Below, piece by piece: positions 23,900 to 35,759 of a stretch of DNA of 64,000 nucleotides. The notes under the pieces were generated by a model. That model did not search any database, was not told the origin of the DNA, and worked only from the letters and a program-made list of their open reading frames with translations. The stretch spans positions 62,001 to 126,000 of the forward strand of contig JAGTJL010000042.1 in the NCBI GenBank assembly GCA_020746875.1. Direction: 5' to 3'. The position numbers and the translations under genes are program-made. Every line of letters starts with the position of its first letter. Position 1 is the stretch's first letter. The DNA comes from Rhexocercosporidium sp. MPI-PUGE-AT-0058. Taxonomy: Eukaryota > Ascomycota > Leotiomycetes > Helotiales.

Positions 23900-26800
23900 T
23901 TCTAACGCCGAAGTATGTGATTATTATACTTAGGAAGACGAGACTTAATAATGTCCGAGCTACTTTTGATTCCGGCGCAGAAGTCAGTTATATGTCTTAT
24001 AATACTGCCGTTTAACTAGAAGTCCTTATTATAAAAAGCGATTTTATAACCCTAAAGAGTATTATAAGCGCAAAATCGCGATTTCTGGAATATGCGGATA
24101 ACGTCCCGGTTATAATAAAAAATTATATTTTTTATTAGGTTTTATATTATAAATATCCTAAATATTAAAATTATTCTTAGATTTCTATTCTTTTGGATTA
24201 CGCGCGTTTTATTTAGATACTTATTTAATGTAGAAAGCGGTCTAGTTTACGCTAACTTATAAAATAAGATTACGCGATTAATTATTATTATTAAAGCAAC
24301 TGAACTTATAAAATACGTTAAAAGCATCGAAATTGCGAAGTCTAAGAGCTGAGCTAGCAAAATATTATTAAATCCGGAATTAGATTACTTAGAGTCCGAA
24401 ACTAATTCGGGAAACGAATAATTAATTATAATTAGAGCTTTGCAGTTAATACCGTCGAATGCTTTCTGAAGGATACTTCCTTTGAGCTCGAGGACGAGCT
24501 TTTCTATAAGAAGGACAAAGAAACCTTTAGTAATAAAACTAATTCCTTTTTTAAAAACGTCTTATATATTTCCATCGAATACATGAAGCGAGAATTCATG
24601 ATTTTAGAGACGGATTTTTACGATTACTTTCTTTATAAAAACTTCATTAAAGCTCTTTTCGGCAAAGAACGCGTGTTTAGTACCGTATTAACTGAGAAAA
24701 TCGAGCTTATTTTTCAATTTACTACGAATTATAATACTTTATTAATAACGTTTTTATTCAGAGAATGTAAATAAGTTTCGCGGGTTTATATTATATATAA
24801 GACGAAAGATAAAAAGATCAGGCTTATAAATTAAATAAATAAAATAAGAGATACGCCTAAAAGCCGTGAAAACTAGTACAAAGTTTTTAAAAAAAAAGAT
24901 TTTCTTTAAAAATAAGTTAAGAAGTATCAAAATATCTTACTCTCTTATTTTGCCGGCTTTCTTCGCGGATTTAAGATTACGGAAGAACGACTTGCTATTT
25001 TAGATATTAAAGATATATTATAATTAAAAGAAAAAGCCTTCTTCGACGAAATAATATTAAATCGAGAAAGTGTTATTATATTTAATTAAACTAAATATAA
25101 GAAATTCTATAAGGATGTTTCGCTATTTATAATTATTAAGACAGTAGACTACAAAGCCTAACAAGTATTATACTTTTTATTTCTTAAAGCGTTAGCTTCT
25201 AAAGTCAAGAAGATAATAAAAGACAGATTCAACCGAAGGGTTCTCGAACTCTTTGAGGGGCTATATTATAACGCTTAGTTTTTAATTAAAAAAAAAGAAC
25301 TAAGAAAGTACCGCTTAATTAACTCGGCAATTATACTTAACGCAATTACTTTAAGAGACGCTAATTTACTTTTTTTTATTAACGAATTTTCAGAGGAATT
25401 TATAAAATGCCATATCGCGAGCTTAATAGATTTATATTTAAGTTATAATTAATAAGTATTATATTAAAGCAGCCGAGATATGACGGCTTTCTTCGTGCCT
25501 AGTATCGGATTAATCTGAAATACGATATTATTTTAAGGAGTTATAAATTCTATTATTCAGTTCGTAAGAACAATCAATAGAATACTGAAAGATATTATAT
25601 TCTTAATTATAATACCGTTTTTAGACGACGTTAGCGTAAAAGGATTATATACAGACTACGATCGGAAGAAAGTACGGCCTGGAATTCGCTAGTTTGTCCT
25701 TAAGTACTTTCTTAACTTCGATAAAACGCTAAAACGCTTTAAACGCGCTGGAGCTATTATAAGCTTTAAATCGCAGTTCTGTTGCAATAGTATGAACGTC
25801 GTCGGCTACGCATATAACTTATAAGGAAGAGAACTTTCAGTTATATATTTAATTAAAATATAGAAATGAAAAGAATCTGAGAATGTTATAGAAATTAAAG
25901 GATTTCTAAATTTAATTACTTACTTCCGCATTTAGATTAAAGATTTTCGTTTATTAGCCGAGCTGTTATACGACCTTATTAAAAAAGGAGTTAAATTCAT
26001 ATAAAATCCCGCAACTTATGGCTAAATAATAAAAATCTTCTAAAATATCTTATACTTTTTTCCAGTATTTTGCAGGATCGATTATTTTAAGGGCGCTGGC
26101 GAAATCGTCGTTTTTATAAACTCTAATAAAGTCGGATAAAGTAATTTCCTTAATTAACGTAATCCAAAAAACAATAGGCTCAGACCGGCGAGGTATAAGA
26201 GCGGCTTCTAGACGAAGGCAGAACGAGATTATAACGCTACGAAAAGAGAATACAAAAGCATGCTCTTAATCTTTAAAAAGCTCAAAATCTGACTTATAAG
26301 AGTTTATTTTATTATAAAGACTAACGCTAATACTCTTATTACTTAATTCAAAAGAGCTACTCACAACTATTTTAGTACGATGCTCATTCGCTGGCTCGCT
26401 TAGATTAGGCTTTTCGACTTCGAAGTGCGTTATATTAAAAGTACTACGTATATAATAGCAGATGCTTTCTTAAAAAGACTTAAATACTTTAAAGATACTA
26501 AAAAAGATACCGAAAATAATAATAATAAGGATTAAATCTTAACTAAGCTTAATATAATTGGAATTTGCCCGGTAAAAGCGGAAAGCACGGAAGACTTAAT
26601 AAAAGAGCTAAAGACTTTCGATAACTTTAAGCTAATCTAAAGACGCGATATCTTCATCGATATAAAGCGAAAAGTCCAAGAACTGCGAGATAGGTCGAAC
26701 AATTAAGCAATACTTAGTGGCGACTCGAGTATAGATTAAGAGAGCGAAGCGGACTTATTAATATCTTCAAAATATTATAAAGAGTATTATTAAAAGATAA

Positions 26801-28240
26801 TTACTTATTTAATTACGCTTAAGATTCCGAAAAGTATAAATTTAAAAGCTTTTCGTATATTTAAAAAAGAAGTATTATTATATAGAATTTATAACTAGCG
26901 TATTTAGAGACTTTTATTAAAAGGCGTATTTATTAAACTCGTTATTAATATTAATAAAAATAAAATATATATCTTGCGAAGCTATTATAATAGCTCCGGC
27001 TATAAAAGAAAAGAAAGTATATATTATCGCATTTTTTAGCGCTATTTCTGGAAAGGCTGTTTCAAGGATTCCGCGGAATTCGTTAAAATATGCGATAAGT
27101 GCATATTACGCAATATTAAGTGATAAAAAGAACTTATGGTTTTAATTGCTTCGAACGGACTTATAAAAAAATAGGCGCTAGATATTACTTTCATATTAAT
27201 ACAAAACGAAAAGAAGTATTTTATTGTCGCCTAAGACAATATAAGCGGTTAAGTCGAAGCCAAGGCGCTTGCTTCGAAAGAGGCTAAAAGTATCGCTAAT
27301 TTTATTTAGCAAAATATTATTTGCCGATATAAGCTATTTTAAAAGCTGGTAATCAATAAAAGTATAAAGAATATAAGCAAAGTCGTTAACTTATTAAATA
27401 AAGTAAAAATTCGACGAATTCAAATATCGGCTTATAACGCGAAAGCTAATAATATAATCGAACGGGAATATGGCCTTATTAAAAATACTTTTTTTAAAAT
27501 AAGAAGAGATTAGATAAGCAGCTTATTAGCGGTTCTGTTCGCTGACCGTATTATAGTTCATAAACTTATAAGTTATACTTTTTTTTATATAATTTACGGC
27601 AGAAAACCAGTTTTTCTTATCGAAACACGTTACTTTATTTAAAAAAGCCTCTTCTCGGAAGATATTAAGAGTATTAACGATTTAATTTATATCCGAACTC
27701 TCTAATATTAAATGCAAAATAATAATATAAAAGAAGCTAAGTTTTAAAAGATACGCCGTAAATAAGAAGGGAAAGAAACTTTCGACGCAAAAAAGGATAT
27801 TCGAAATAAGCTATTATAAGTTAAAGATTTAATACTTAGGCACGATTTTATTTAGGAAATCGATATATTAAGGAGCAAAAAGCTCGACTTTCGGTAGCTA
27901 AGACTTTACGAAATTTATAAAGCCTTTTCTAAAAAGAGTTATTATAAGCTGAAAGAGTTAAGAGATAACAGTGCACTCTTCCGCAATACTTTTACAGCTA
28001 ATCGCTTTAAGCTGTTTTATAAACGAGAGCGCTTTATTTATTATGAAGATAATAAGCTTTTAGCGACAATTCAATATAATAATAATAAAGATTAGCTTAA
28101 ACCTAGTCTCGAGGAGCGAAATTTATAAGGCTTTGAAGACCTCGAAGAGCTTACGAGATAAGCTATACGGAATAATAGAATTATTATTAGAATACCCAAA
28201 AGGCTAACTTACGCGAAATAAAGTCAATATCGAGTCGTTA
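23900..28240 (+). pseudogene. pol: Pol of Gypsy A: protease, RT, RNase H, integrase (decayed)
   Basis: The protease active site reads FDSGAEVSYMS near 23966, intact in this copy. RT runs from about 25300 (KYRLINSAIILN) through MTAFFVPSIGL (near 25490) to the catalytic PFLDDVSVKG at 25615-25645, with both Asp kept. RNase H follows to about 26450. Integrase starts with a degraded HHCC region (26950-27130), has its core from about 27170 with IIERE-like Glu context near 27455, and ends with the basic barrel-like C-terminal region (near 27880-28040, NRFKLFYKRER). Domain order is Gypsy. RIP stops make it non-functional. B and C carry FLND at the RT site, so A is the best template for describing the family. 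Confidence 0.9.
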
Positions 28241-28249
28241 TTTATTCTT

Positions 28250-28860
28250 TTAGTAAATAGCCTAATCGCTACGATTAATATTATTAATTACTTCTTATTA
28301 TAATTCTTATAGCTTGTCGTTTAACGTTATTAAACGCTAAACTATAGCGAGAACGCACCTTTTATATCTTACGGAGGAAACGAAGATTAAGGCACGATAA
28401 TAAAAGTATATACTGAAATACTAAGGGCTTTCTCTTAAACAACGAAAAATCCTTTCAGCACTTCGAATACTATCTATGTTTATAAATACCTTCTGATCGC
28501 ACTTATAAGTCGTTCCGCAACGATAATACTAGTATTCTAATCGAGCCAAATAGTGTGTTTGCGGTAGCTGCCCTTCGAATAATTCAGTATTACTGACGCT
28601 GGACGTATAGGCTCGAAAGCTTATAAATATAGTAATTATTAATACTTTATAGAGTTAAAGAAGCTTTTGAGAAACTTAAAGAGAGTTTTGGCCTTGTAAG
28701 GTAATTTAATTAAATTAAGTCGATTATAGCTTGCGTTATAGAAGAGCAGAATCCAATCGAGCACTTACTTCTTATTAAATCTTATAAAAAATTAAATAAT
28801 AAATTAGACGAAGTTCCTTCGACGAGCTATTCCGGAGCGTTAATAATCTTAATGTATTAA
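28250..28860 (+). pseudogene. Unidentified decayed frame after integrase in Gypsy A
   Basis: A plus-strand frame open for about 190 codons with TAA/TAG/TGA read as mutated sense codons. It is less mutated around 28440-28640 and contains FQHFEYYLCLQIPSDRTYKS. It may be the end of pol or a small separate frame. I do not recognise it; copies B and C cover the same region. Confidence 0.4.
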
Positions 28861-28869
28861 TAGGCTAAG

Positions 28870-30075
28870 CGCTGAAAACAATAACCTTCCGAGATATATT
28901 ACCGAAGCAGGCTCGTATAATAAGTCCCCGAAGGTAATCGAAGACCAGAAATTCTTTCTTAATATTACTTAAATATTTTATAACGAAAAAGATCTACCTT
29001 AATTAAAACAGCTCTTAAGGCTACGATAAATAAATTATTAATTTAAAAAGAAAATATATAACGACTAAGAAGTTACACGTAATTAAACGACTTAAGATTT
29101 GAAAAAGCTTATAAAACTAAATAAATAAAATTAATCTATATATTTAAATAAATAATAAAGCGCGCGATAAGCTACAAGTTATTATAAAAGAAACGAGCTA
29201 TTATAACTACTTTATACTAATAATAAAGATCGTTAGATCTATTATTAATAATATAAAAAGTTCATTCAGATATTAATAACTCTAATATAACGTGCTTAGA
29301 AACGGAGCTTAATACTCCGAGACCGTAACGATTAAGCTAAAAATAAGTAAAGCAAGTACGGCTAATAAGTTGTAAATCTCCAGCTTTTTTATATCTCTTT
29401 TACGCTTTTAATCTTTTATATTATAAGTGCTTTATTCCTAATTAGATTATCGGCCTTCGGAAATCAGCGGTCGAGTTGTTGCGAGCTTAAAGTTTAACGT
29501 AAAGATTATTATTAGATTTTATAAATTCTCTCGATCGACGGCTGCTAGGTCTGGGCTTTCACGCTGCCTGAGTACTAGCAGCAATAACTTGATTAAGAGC
29601 AAAAGTATAAGATAGTAGATTGGGTACCGTAATAAGCTAAGCCTGCCTTAAGTTATTCTAAGTAACGCATCGAAGTGCTGAAGTAATAACGATTTTATTT
29701 CCTCGGAGTTTCGGTTAATTAGTTTTAAGACGATAAAATAGGCAGAATTACTCCGTGCGAAGGGAGATTCTAATTAGTCTGAATTACACGCTTTTTTTTT
29801 AGCCGTTCCGAAATCTCGCTTATCGGAATTCAAATACTGTTATTATAGTTCCGTCGCGGTAATAATTCTATAAAGGATTTAAGCGGGTAAATAATGCCCT
29901 ATTATAAGCACTTGAGCTATTTATAGGTGTTTTTTTAATTTTATTCTTATAAGGCTGTCTCTTATTAAGCAAATTAACCAGACTTCAGGTTAAGAGCTTT
30001 CTTTAGCCAGATATTAGTCCTCGGACCCCTAAATTAAGAATATTAATCGATTAAAAAAGAGTATTATTATTTCTA
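28870..30075 (+). other. Non-coding-looking segment of Gypsy A with a hairpin
   Basis: I see no convincing frame here. Near 29295-29330 is the hairpin CGGAG-loop-CTCCG that is also present in C and B. A pyrimidine tract ending TTTTTTAG at about 30102 lies directly before the readable part of the 3' accessory frame and resembles a splice acceptor, which is suggestive only. Confidence 0.45.
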
Positions 30076-31590
30076 CTTTTAAGATATATTTGCTTCTTTT
30101 TTAGACTTAGAATCCGGCTCAGCTTACACCGGCTTATAAAGATATTCGGGGAATATTTCTATTACCCTCAGAATTACTATAGAATTATATTAATATAAGA
30201 TTTTTTAAAAAAGAACTTTATTTTTAAATAAAAAAAGAATTACTTTAATAAAAAAGGACTCCCGGAAAGCTCGATATTATTAGTTTAGAGGTTACTTACG
30301 ATATAATTAATAAAAGCTTAAAATAAATAATAAAGTTAAAAACATTTCTTATTTTAATAAGGCGATTAAAGCTACGCTTTTACTTTAGGTCTTTAAATCG
30401 CATCGGAGAAATATTAAGATTTGAAAGTTAGCGATATTAAATAAGAAGGAACTTACTTTTAGCTTCTTACTTTTTCCAGCTAATTAATAATAAGAAGTAA
30501 GTCGAAGGAAAGCGACGACGAAGGCGGTCTAAGATAACTTACAGCTTATTAGAGCTTTAAAGGTTATTCTCGAGAAGCTTTTACTCCGTAACCTGCCGCC
30601 AGGAAAAGAAAGAAACCGTAAGGAAAACTGAGTAGCTCGAAGTTAATATATAAAGTATAATATTTCTTCTCTTCTTCCTTTAAATATAACAAATCTCAGC
30701 CGCTTATAGCAATTTATTTATTCACTAAAGAATAGTAAGAAGATATAATAAGAAGTTATTAAGATATTATCGGCGCTTTTATTTAATATAATAACTATTA
30801 AGATAAGAAGAAAGAGAATTACTTAAGACCGATTTTGTCGTTATTTAATATCGACTTATTAAAGAAGTAAGAGCAAAGAAAAGAAGATAAGAATGAAGAA
30901 GAGATTTAATTAAATTAAGAAAAAAGATACTCTGATTAACTTCTTTTTATTTTTCTATTATACTTCGAACCTCGAAGGTAAGAAGACCGTCTTCCGATTA
31001 TTATTTACTTTTAATTTTATATATTTATATATTCTTATTTCTTTAATATACTTATAATATATTTCCTTTTATTCTTAATAATAATTAAGAAATTAAGAAG
31101 ATTCGTAAAAGATTCGTTAAAGTAAAAGTATAAAAAAGAAGCGGGGTCGTTGAAAATACGTTAGCTTAAGGTATGAAGGAATATTAACGAATTCGACGCG
31201 TTATGGGGATCGATCTTTATTTTATAAGAAAAGTCAGTTTCTACGCCGTAAAAGAAGGAGTCGGGAACTTATTTAGAATACTAGTTATGCGCCGATCTAT
31301 CTTAAAGGAATTATTTTGACTTTGCTAAAGCTGAAGTTTACTCGGATGCAATATTTAAAAAAGCAAGTTTAAGCGACAGAAACGATACGATAAGTATTAA
31401 GAAGTATAAAAAAACTGATATAAATATGAAGAAACGCGTAAAGCTTTTTTAAGAGTATTATAAAAAAGCGTAATAGAATTATTAAAAAGAAAAGGAAAGA
31501 AAAAGAATAATAAAGTAAAAGACGATATTTAAGAGTACTAAGCGAGACGATTGTTTGCTTTTAAAAGTAAGATGCAAGTCATTTAATATT
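30076..31590 (+). pseudogene. Decayed 3' accessory frame (ORF3) of Gypsy A
   Basis: Sense-strand coding sequence of up to about 500 codons lies between integrase and the 3' LTR. Readable blocks are about 30103-30650 (includes TPGKLDIISLEVTYDIIN, GDQSYAFTLGLQIASEKY and a nuclear-signal-like ARKRKK), 30690-30920 (acidic/basic helical, LFTKEQQEDIIRSYQDIIG) and 31180-31590 (FDALWGSIFIL ... YFDFAKAEVYSDAIF, Lys-rich end). Blocks are separated by frame changes or AT-rich spacers, so it may be one spliced or frameshifted gene or two. In each block the stops are almost all TAA/TAG at positions fitting Gln, the mark of a once-coding frame. No envelope-like signal peptide or membrane segment was seen. 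Family unknown; the sequence is shared by B and C. Confidence 0.55.
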
Positions 31591-31691
31591 TACTTGTTCT
31601 TACTCAGACACATTTTCCTTTAAGTATTTAGAGCTTTAAAGCTGTAATACTAGTTCTTATTTCTTTACTCGAGGTCGAGTATGAGTTTTCT

Positions 31692-31705
31692 AAGAAAGGG
31701 ACGCA
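31692..31705 (+). promoter_or_regulatory. Polypurine tract of Gypsy A
   Basis: AAGAAAGGGACGCA immediately precedes the 3' LTR, where plus-strand DNA synthesis would be primed. B (35638-35651) and C (1594-1607) carry the complement. Confidence 0.75.
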
Positions 31706-31990
31706 TATAATAGGGTTAATCTCAGAGGCCTATTTATCACGTGATTAAACTGCATCTTACTGTATTTAAGATAGCTTTTAAAATAATATCCTTTAAAAAA
31801 AAATAATAACGATTTTTACTATTATAACTTTTCCTTCTTATTCAAATTATACTTCTCTCTTCCTTTAATAGATTATATTCCTTAAATATGTAGTATCTTT
31901 AGTAATAGTCAAATGGGTATTTCTTACGTTTACTTTCCGGTACTTGCTTTGCTACCTTCTTATTGTGTGCTTGGTGTTTTCCCCTCCACA
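31706..31990 (+). repeat. 3' LTR of Gypsy A
   Basis: 285 bp, matching 19401-19685, beginning TATAATAGGG (ancestral TGTGGTGGG) and ending CCCCTCCACA, followed by the ATAT duplication. Confidence 0.95.
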
Positions 31991-32904
31991 ATATCAAATC
32001 TTTTATTAAAGAGCTTAAAAAGTTTTTTAAATTAAAGGATTTAAGGCTAATAAAGGACTACTTAAGTATAAATATCGATTATAACTTAGATAAAGGTTAT
32101 ATGAAGCTAAGCTAAGAGAGTTATATTAAAAAAGTGCTAGCGCGGTTTAATATGACCGACTGTAAGCCTAAAGATATACTAATAGATTCGAAGGCTAAGC
32201 TAGAGCTTAATCCTAATTAGGCTAATAAAGAGGAAATAAACTAATATCAGCAAATTATAGGCTGCCTCTTGTTTCTTACGCTAGCTATTAGACCCGATAT
32301 TTACTACTCGGTTATAAAGCTCGCTCGATTCGCTAGTAATCCTAGCACCGATCACCTGATTGCCCTTAAAAACGTGCTTAAATACTTAAAAGGATCAAAA
32401 AAGCTAAGGCTAATTTACGAAAAATGCTTTAGTCGATATATAAGCGGCTATTACGACGCCGATTACGCCGGAGATATTAGTACGGCTAAATCGATTAGCG
32501 GCTTAAGCTTTTACTTAGCGAGTTGCTTATTTAGCTGGAAAAGCAAGCTCTAAAGTATTATAGCTTAAAGTACGATTAAGGCCGAATATATAGCTATTAA
32601 TTCGGCTTTTAAAGAGGCTATTTATATAAAGTAGCTTTTAATTGAATTAGGCTATTATATATAAGAACGATTCCCTGTTTATACGGACAATAACGGCGCT
32701 CTCTTATTAGCTAATAACTCTTAATTCTACGAGAAGACTAAGTATATTGCCGTTAAATACTACTACGTCCGCGACCTCATAAATTAAGGCGAAATAGACT
32801 TAATTTATATAAAAGGGTCTAAACCAAAAGCCGACGGCTTTACGAAGCCGCTAGATAAGCCTAAATTCATTGAATTCATAAGGCTTTTAAGACTAGCCGA
32901 ATAA
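31991..32904 (+). pseudogene. pol (3' part): Copia D RT end and RNase H (decayed)
   Basis: This resumes D's RT directly after A with IKSFIKELKKFFKLKDLR. The end of RT and the connection (YQQIIGCLLFLTLAIRPDIYYSV, near 32250) and RNase H follow: YYDADYAGD (near 32450), KAEYIA (near 32580), TDNNGALLL (near 32685) and GFTKPLDKPKF near 32840. The stop at 32902-32904 is also TAA in F and is probably the real end. An unbroken 94-codon piece survives at 32269-32553. About 200 bp of 3' untranslated sequence lead to the 3' LTR. Confidence 0.92.
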
Positions 32905-33101
32905 GGCTAAAGGCGGAAGAAAATAGATTGTTATTCTAAAGGGCGTATTACGGTTATTTCTTTTGCTTATTTTCACAGTTGGCTTACCTTCCGTAAAGGG
33001 TTATTTTATGTATTAAGCTTATTCTTGTAAATACAAGCTCTGCTTTAAAGCTAGCTTGTATATAAGCTTATAAAGCTATTACGTCACTCATTAAGAGGGC
33101 G

Positions 33102-33415
33102 TGTTAGATTTCACTTCGGTAACTCGTGCCGATTCTACTTTAAAATAGCCGAAGGGGTTTCTATTACTTACGCGGTCCGGAAATTACTTTTGTATTCCGG
33201 GAAATTACGCTCGTATTCAATTACGTAGCTCGTAAAGGCTACGTAATTAATTACGTAGTCGTAGAAGCTTCTATAGAAGCTATTATTTTATATATAATTA
33301 CCGAAAAGCTCTTCTAGCTTTTTAAGCAAGCAAGCAATTAATTCTACTTTGTCTTTGATCACGTGTCCTCACCTACTGCGCTTCCTCATTCCTGATTGGC
33401 TCGCCTATTCTCACA
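33102..33415 (+). repeat. 3' LTR of Copia D
   Basis: 314 bp, TGTTAGATTTC to ATTCTCACA, matching 7144-7457; followed by CTAAT, the second copy of D's target duplication. Confidence 0.95.
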
Positions 33416-33420
33416 CTAAT

Positions 33421-35356
33421 TAAGGAAACTACCTTATCCGACTTTATTAAAGTTTATAAAAACGATAATTTCGCCAGCGCCTTTAAAGTAATCGATTCTA
33501 TAAAGTATTAAAAAGGAGTATAAAATATTTTAAAAGGTTTTTATTACTTAACTATAAGTTGCGAGGTTTTATATAAATTTAATTCTTTTTTTAATAAGAT
33601 TATATAATAGCTCGATTAATAAACAAAAGTCTTTAATTTAAATGCAAAAGTAAATAATTAAATTTAAAAATCCTTTGACTTTTATAACGTTCTCAAGTTT
33701 TTTTTATTTTTATACTTTAATTAAGTATATAATTAAAGGTTCTCTTTTTTATAAGTTATATACGTAGCCGACGACGTTTATATTATTATAATAAAATTAC
33801 GATTTAAGGCCTATAATAGCTTTAGCGCGCTTAAAGCGTTCTAACGTCTTATTAAAGTTAAGAAAGTACTTAAGGACGAACTAGCGAATTTTAAGCTATA
33901 CTTCCTTTAAATCGTAGTCTATATATAATCTTTTTACGTTAATATCGTTTAAAAACGGCATTATAATAAAAGGTATAATATCTTTTAATATTTTATTAAT
34001 TGTTCTTACGAATTAAGCAATAGAGTTTATAACTCCTTAAAATAGCGTTATATTTCGGATTAATTTAATACTAAGTATAAAAAAGGCCGTTATATCTCGG
34101 CTGCTTTAATATAAGACTTATTAATTATAACTTAAATATAAGTCTATTAGGCTCGCGATATAATACCTTATAAATTCTTTTAAAAATTCGTTAATAAAAA
34201 GTAATAAGTTAGCGTCTTTTAAATTAATTGCGTTAAATATAATTGCCGAGTTAATTAAGCGGTACTTTCCTAATTCCTTTTTCTTAATTAAGAATTAAGC
34301 GTTATAATATAGCCTTTTAAAGAGTTCGAGAATCCCACGGTTAAGTCTGTTTTTTATTATCTTTTTGACTTCGGGAGTTAACGCTTTAAAGAGTAAAAAG
34401 TGTGGTGTTTATTAAATTCCGTAGTCTACCGTTTTAATAATTATAAGTAATAAAATATCCTTATAAAATTTCTTATACTTAATTTAATTAAATATAATAA
34501 TACTTTTTCGATTTAATATAATTTCGTCGAAAAGGGCTCTTTCTTTTAATTATAATATATTTTTAATATTTAAAGTAATAAGTCGCTTTTCCGTAATCTT
34601 AAATCCGTAAGAAAAGCCGGTAAAATAAGAAAATAATATTTTTTAATATTTTTTAACTTATTCTTAAGGAAAGTCTTTTTCTTTAAAGACTTTATATTAG
34701 TCTTTACGGCTTTTAAGCGTATTTCTTATTTTATTTATTTAATTTATAAGCCTAATCTTTTTATCTTTTATTTTATATATAATATAGACCCGCGAAACTT
34801 ATTTACGTTTTTTAAATAAGGACGTTATTAATAAAGTATTATAGTTTATAATAAATTAAAAGATAAGCTCGATTTTCTTAGTTAATATAGTATTAAATAT
34901 ACGTTCTTTACCGAAAAAAACTTTAATAAAGTCTTTATAAAGGAGGTAATCGTAAAGGTCCGTTTTTAAAATTATGAATTCTTACTTTATATATTTAATA
35001 AAAATATATAAGACGTCTTTAAAAGAGGAATTACTTTCATTATTAAAGGTTTTTTTATCTTTTTCGTAAAAAAGCTCGTCCTCGAGCTTAAAGGAATTAT
35101 CTTTTAAAAAGTATTCGACGGTATTAATTATAAAGCTTTAGTTATAGTTAATTACTTATTTCCCGAGTCAATTTCGGACTTCAAATAGTCTGATTCCGGA
35201 TTTAATAATATTTTATTAACTCGGCTCTTAGACTTCGTAGCTTTAATACTTTTAGCGTATTTTATAAGTTTAATTACTTTAATAATAATAACTAATCACG
35301 TAATCTTATTTTATAAGTTAGCGTAAACTAGACCGCCTTTCGCATTAAATAAGTAT
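33421..35356 (-). pseudogene. pol: Large Gypsy copy C, RT and adjoining pol (decayed)
   Basis: This is the continuation of copy C beyond Copia D, on the minus strand, matching B 41000-42943 almost base for base apart from RIP-type changes. The RT catalytic site near 33925-33960 reads FLND (A has FLDD). It ends at 35356, where B's LTR begins. The 5' part of C (protease, gag and 5' LTR) is absent here, see the finding on the C/B recombinant. Non-functional. Confidence 0.88.
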
Positions 35357-35637
35357 TATGAAAGAGAAAACACCAAGCACATAACAAGAAGGTAGTAAAG
35401 CAAGTATTAAAGGGTAAACGTAAGAAATACTCATTTAACGAATACTAAAAATATTATATATTTAAAAAGTATAATTTATTAAAGGAGGAAAAAAGTATAA
35501 TTCGAATAAGAAAGAAAAGTTATAATAATAAAAATCGTTATTTTCTTTAAAAGATATTGCCTTAAAAACTATCTTAAATATAATAAATAACAGCTTAATC
35601 ACGTAATAAATGAACTTTTAAAGTCAACCTTATTATA
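35357..35637 (-). repeat. 3' LTR of Gypsy copy B
   Basis: 281 bp beginning TATGAAAGAG (mutated TGTGGAAGGG) and ending TATTATA. It directly abuts copy C sequence on the left. Confidence 0.92.
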
Positions 35638-35759
35638 TGCGTCCCTTTCTTAAAAAACTCATGCTCGACTTCAAGTAAAAAAGTAAAAATTAATATTATA
35701 GCTTTAAAGCTTTAAATATTTAAAGGAAAATATATTTAAGTAAAAACAAATAAGTATTA

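Larger units (their letters stand above)
19401..31990 (+). mobile_element. Large Ty3/Gypsy copy A, full length, 12.6 kb
   Basis: This 12590-bp element has 285-bp LTRs and is inserted in D's RT with an ATAT duplication (19397-19400 and 31991-31994). Its order is LTR, 5' frame, large gag, protease, RT, RNase H, integrase, then about 3.4 kb of extra sequence with at least one more sense frame, then LTR. Integrase after RT and an FLDD RT motif place it in Ty3/Gypsy. It is about twice the usual size because of a long gag and the 3' extension. Copies B and C are on the other strand. All frames are RIP-damaged, but A keeps the catalytic Asp residues best. Confidence 0.95.
7144..33415 (+). mobile_element. 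Ty1/Copia element D (interrupted by J and A)
   Basis: A full-length plus-strand Copia element with 314-bp LTRs, inserted in Gypsy copy C with a 5-bp CTAAT duplication. Removing J (10004-17468 plus one ATATT) and A (19401-31990 plus one ATAT) leaves an element of about 6.2 kb. Its order is LTR, long leader, gag with CCHC knuckle, protease, integrase, RT, RNase H, LTR. Integrase before RT is diagnostic of Copia. A second, 5'-truncated copy is F (54522-57314). All its frames carry RIP-type stops, and the RT catalytic motif reads YVND. Confidence 0.95.

Noticed and set aside
30076..31590. Calling the Gypsy 3' frame an envelope gene
   Set aside because: No signal peptide, fusion-like or membrane-spanning segment can be read; the product is charged and Lys/Arg/Gln-rich.
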